From NCBI GenBank assembly GCA_030743915.1, contig JASLRP010000422.1:1-22987 (forward strand): a stretch of 22,987 nucleotides of DNA. The letters run 5' to 3'. The notes below the pieces were generated by a model. It did not search any database, was not told where the DNA came from, and saw only the letters and a program-made list of their open reading frames with translations. Source of the stretch: SAR202 cluster bacterium (GTDB taxonomy: Bacteria > Chloroflexota > Dehalococcoidia > Lucifugimonadales > UBA1123). A program made the translations under genes and the position numbers. Shown here piece by piece: positions 21,215-22,987 of the stretch (the stretch's first letter is position 1; every line of letters starts with the position of its first letter).

Positions 21215-22114
21215 TCACAGGTAAATCGCAATCAAGGTCCCAACCAGCATGGTTGTGGAGATGTATGCGTTGATTCTGGCGAATGCCAGGCCCATCCTGG
21301 AAAGATCGCCGGGGTTCACCAGCGAGTATTTATACAGCAAGAACCCGACTGCCCCCACACAGCCCACGAAGTAGGGCCAATTCAAGCCCATCCAGATGCC
21401 CAGGACCACCAGCACGGTGACCGCCAGCGTGTCCAATGTGCGGGCGATTCGGAATGCGTTGACGATTCCAAATCGAGAGGCCACCGAGTGCAACCCTTCT
21501 TTCAGGTGGAATCCTTCGTCCTGTGTGTGGTACAGAATGTCGAAACTTCCGGCCCACAGCGCCACAGCTAGCGAGAGCATCACCGGCTGGAGTGGCAGGC
21601 TGCCTGTGACGCCTATCCACGCGGCGGAGGGCGAGATTGCCAGCGCCCATCCCAGCAGCAGGTTTGCAGCCCACGTGAATCGCTTGGTGAAGGGGTAGAG
21701 TATCAGGTATGCCGCCGCCACAGGGGCCAGGATCAGCGCCAGGGTGTTTAACTGTGCCGCGGCGATAATGAATACTACGAGGGCTATGACGGTCAGCCCG
21801 ACCATCTCGCCCACTTTGAGAAGTCCGCTGGGCAGGTGCCGGACGGCGGCGCGGGGATTTTTCGCGTCGATGTGCCGGTCGATTATCCGGTTGGCGGCCA
21901 TCCCGACGGTGCGGGCACTCACCATCGCCACGGTTATCCAGATAAAAGCGTGCCAGCCAGGAAACCCGTCTGCCGCCAGAAACATGCCGATGTAGGCAAA
22001 GGGCAGGGCGAAGATGCTCTCGTGGAATTTGATGGCATCAAGGAATAGCGGGACCTTGCGAATGATGTTCTGGTTCGTGTTTGCTGCCGTGGTCAGAATC
22101 CGTACTCCTTCCAT
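21215..22114 (-). CDS. UbiA-family prenyltransferase (UbiA/MqnP-like)
   Basis: An integral membrane enzyme that attaches a polyprenyl chain to an aromatic acid in quinone synthesis. The 299 residues include about eight hydrophobic segments. The first Asp-rich motif is intact: N75-RIID79-RHID83, followed by AKNPRAAVRHLPSG. The second reads ILYHTQDEGFHLKEGLHS, where the expected DxxxD is D199xxxH203, an unusual change. The ATG at 22114 overlaps ubiD by 22 bp and has only a poor ribosome site. An in-frame CTG at 22096-22094, with AAGGAG 8 bases upstream and overlapping the ubiD TGA as CTGA, could be the true start. The QD...GLHS form is closest to menaquinone-type MqnP and UbiA-like enzymes, from memory. 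Confidence 0.9.
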   Translation of the reverse strand: MEGVRILTTAANTNQNIIRKVPLFLDAIKFHESIFALPFAYIGMFLAADGFPGWHAFIWITVAMVSARTVGMAANRIIDRHIDAKNPRAAVRHLPSGLLKVGEMVGLTVIALVVFIIAAAQLNTLALILAPVAAAYLILYPFTKRFTWAANLLLGWALAISPSAAWIGVTGSLPLQPVMLSLAVALWAGSFDILYHTQDEGFHLKEGLHSVASRFGIVNAFRIARTLDTLAVTVLVVLGIWMGLNWPYFVGCVGAVGFLLYKYSLVNPGDLSRMGLAFARINAYISTTMLVGTLIAIYL

Positions 22115-22987
22115 CTCTGGTCAACCAGAGTTTTGATCTCCTCGGACATTGCAATGTCCGGAGGCCACTCCCTGGAACGACCGTCGGTTACGCCTTTGGA
22201 GGTGGCGTCGATGCCCACCTTGCTCCCGAACTTGGGGATTGGCGTGGCGTGGTCCAGATCGTCGATTGGCCCTTCGGCAAAGGTTATGTCGGTTGCCGGG
22301 TTGATATTGTTGCTTACGCGCCAGGTTACCTCCGAGGGGTTCTGGACGTCCACATCATGATCGACGACTATGATGGTTTTGGTCAACATCAAAAGCCCCA
22401 TGCCCCACAGAGCGTGCATCACTTTTTGAGCGTGGCCTGGATATTCCTTGCGCATGGACACGATCAACAGATTGTGGAACGCGCCTTCTGCGGGCATGTT
22501 CATGTCCACCACCTCTGGCAGGGCCATCTGAAGGATGGGGAGCATGATGCGCTCGGCGGCCTTGCCCATGAAGAAGTCCTCTGTTGGGGGCCGTCCGACC
22601 ATCGTCGTGGGGTAGATGGGGTCGCGGCGGTGGGTGATGGTCGTCACGTGGAACACCGGATAGTCCTCTGCGGGTGAATAGTAACCGGTGTGGTCTCCGA
22701 ATGGCCCTTCTGGTCTCAACTCTCCGGGGATGACGTAGCCTTCCAGGACGAACTCGGCGTGGGCAGGCACCTCCAGGTCAACGGTCTTGCACTTCACCAA
22801 CTCGACGGATTCCTCTCGGATTAGCCCAGCTATTGCGAACTCGTCCATGTCTGGAGGCAAGGGCATGGAGCCGCTCCAGATGGTCGCTGGGTCTCCTCCC
22901 AGTGCGACAGCCACCTCCAGCTTTTCGAGTTTCTGCGACTCGCCGACCCGGTAGTGGTGAGCGCCGCCCTTGTGGGTCTGCCAGTGC
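22093..22987 (-). CDS. ubiD: UbiD-family decarboxylase (N-terminus cut off by window edge)
   Basis: A prenylated-FMN-dependent decarboxylase acting on an aromatic or unsaturated acid. 297 residues are visible; the frame stays open to the window edge, so the protein starts outside. The edge reads HWQTHKGGAHHYR, then VAVALGGDP, and PEGPFGDHTGYYSP (about 22713-22672) carrying conserved active-site acidic residues, then THRRDPIYPTTMVGRPPTED. A GTG at 22914 is not the start, because clear family sequence precedes it. Its cofactor enzyme UbiX and a UbiA prenyltransferase follow directly, so a role in quinone biosynthesis (UbiD or the MqnL equivalent) is likely; a degradative decarboxylase is the alternative. 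It overlaps ubiA by up to 22 bp. Confidence 0.95.
   Translation of the reverse strand, partial: HWQTHKGGAHHYRVGESQKLEKLEVAVALGGDPATIWSGSMPLPPDMDEFAIAGLIREESVELVKCKTVDLEVPAHAEFVLEGYVIPGELRPEGPFGDHTGYYSPAEDYPVFHVTTITHRRDPIYPTTMVGRPPTEDFFMGKAAERIMLPILQMALPEVVDMNMPAEGAFHNLLIVSMRKEYPGHAQKVMHALWGMGLLMLTKTIIVVDHDVDVQNPSEVTWRVSNNINPATDITFAEGPIDDLDHATPIPKFGSKVGIDATSKGVTDGRSREWPPDIAMSEEIKTLVDQRWKEYGF

Overview
The window is a gene-dense bacterial chromosome segment of moderately high GC with no gene-free gap above about 240 bp. It holds 23 recognisable genes, one of them broken. No rRNA, tRNA, CRISPR array, transposase or phage gene was seen. The gene mix suggests a free-living heterotroph, and my best guess is Chloroflexota (SAR202/Dehalococcoidia-like). 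The reasons are paired family III CoA-transferases, an amidase with a GatC-like partner, a UbiD/UbiA/UbiX set, a Hanks kinase whose outer domain resembles proteins I recall from Chloroflexota, and TTG starts on 8 of 22 visible gene starts. That lineage is an inference from recall, not a measurement.

Left part (1-5862, all minus strand). A partial alpha/beta hydrolase is followed by an amidase coupled by a 4-bp overlap to a GatC/AtzG-like small protein. Next comes a two-gene signalling unit: an FHA-winged-helix protein, then an 852-residue Ser/Thr kinase with one membrane segment. The kinase's outer domain looks like a metallopeptidase fold that has lost every expected metal ligand.

Middle (6026-13008, minus strand). 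A promoter-led unit encodes a 73-residue protein of unknown function, an MFS exporter and a stand-alone PEP-synthase-type ATP-binding domain. A flavin-reductase-like protein and three housekeeping genes follow: glmS, plsC and cmk. The last two overlap by one base (TGATG).

Right-centre (13169-19125). Two overlapping family III CoA-transferase genes run on the minus strand. The upstream one carries Gln where the family has its catalytic Asp, so the pair may be a heteromer with one active subunit. Their promoter shares -10 bases with a divergent promoter for a four-carbon acid sugar kinase gene on the plus strand. Downstream are a D-2-hydroxyacid dehydrogenase with its own promoter and a near-palindrome in the leader, a broken VOC/glyoxalase gene and a GNAT acetyltransferase. 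Together this looks like organic-acid catabolism.

Right end (19249-22987, minus strand). UbiD (partial), UbiA, UbiX, an orphan thiamine-diphosphate-binding domain and a PHP-family phosphoesterase form one close-packed unit. UbiD, UbiX and UbiA together point to quinone (probably menaquinone) biosynthesis, though UbiA has an unusual Asp-to-His change in its second Asp-rich motif.

The strongest candidates for something undescribed are the kinase with the dead-peptidase sensor plus its FHA-winged-helix partner, and the CoA-transferase pair with one inactivated active site.
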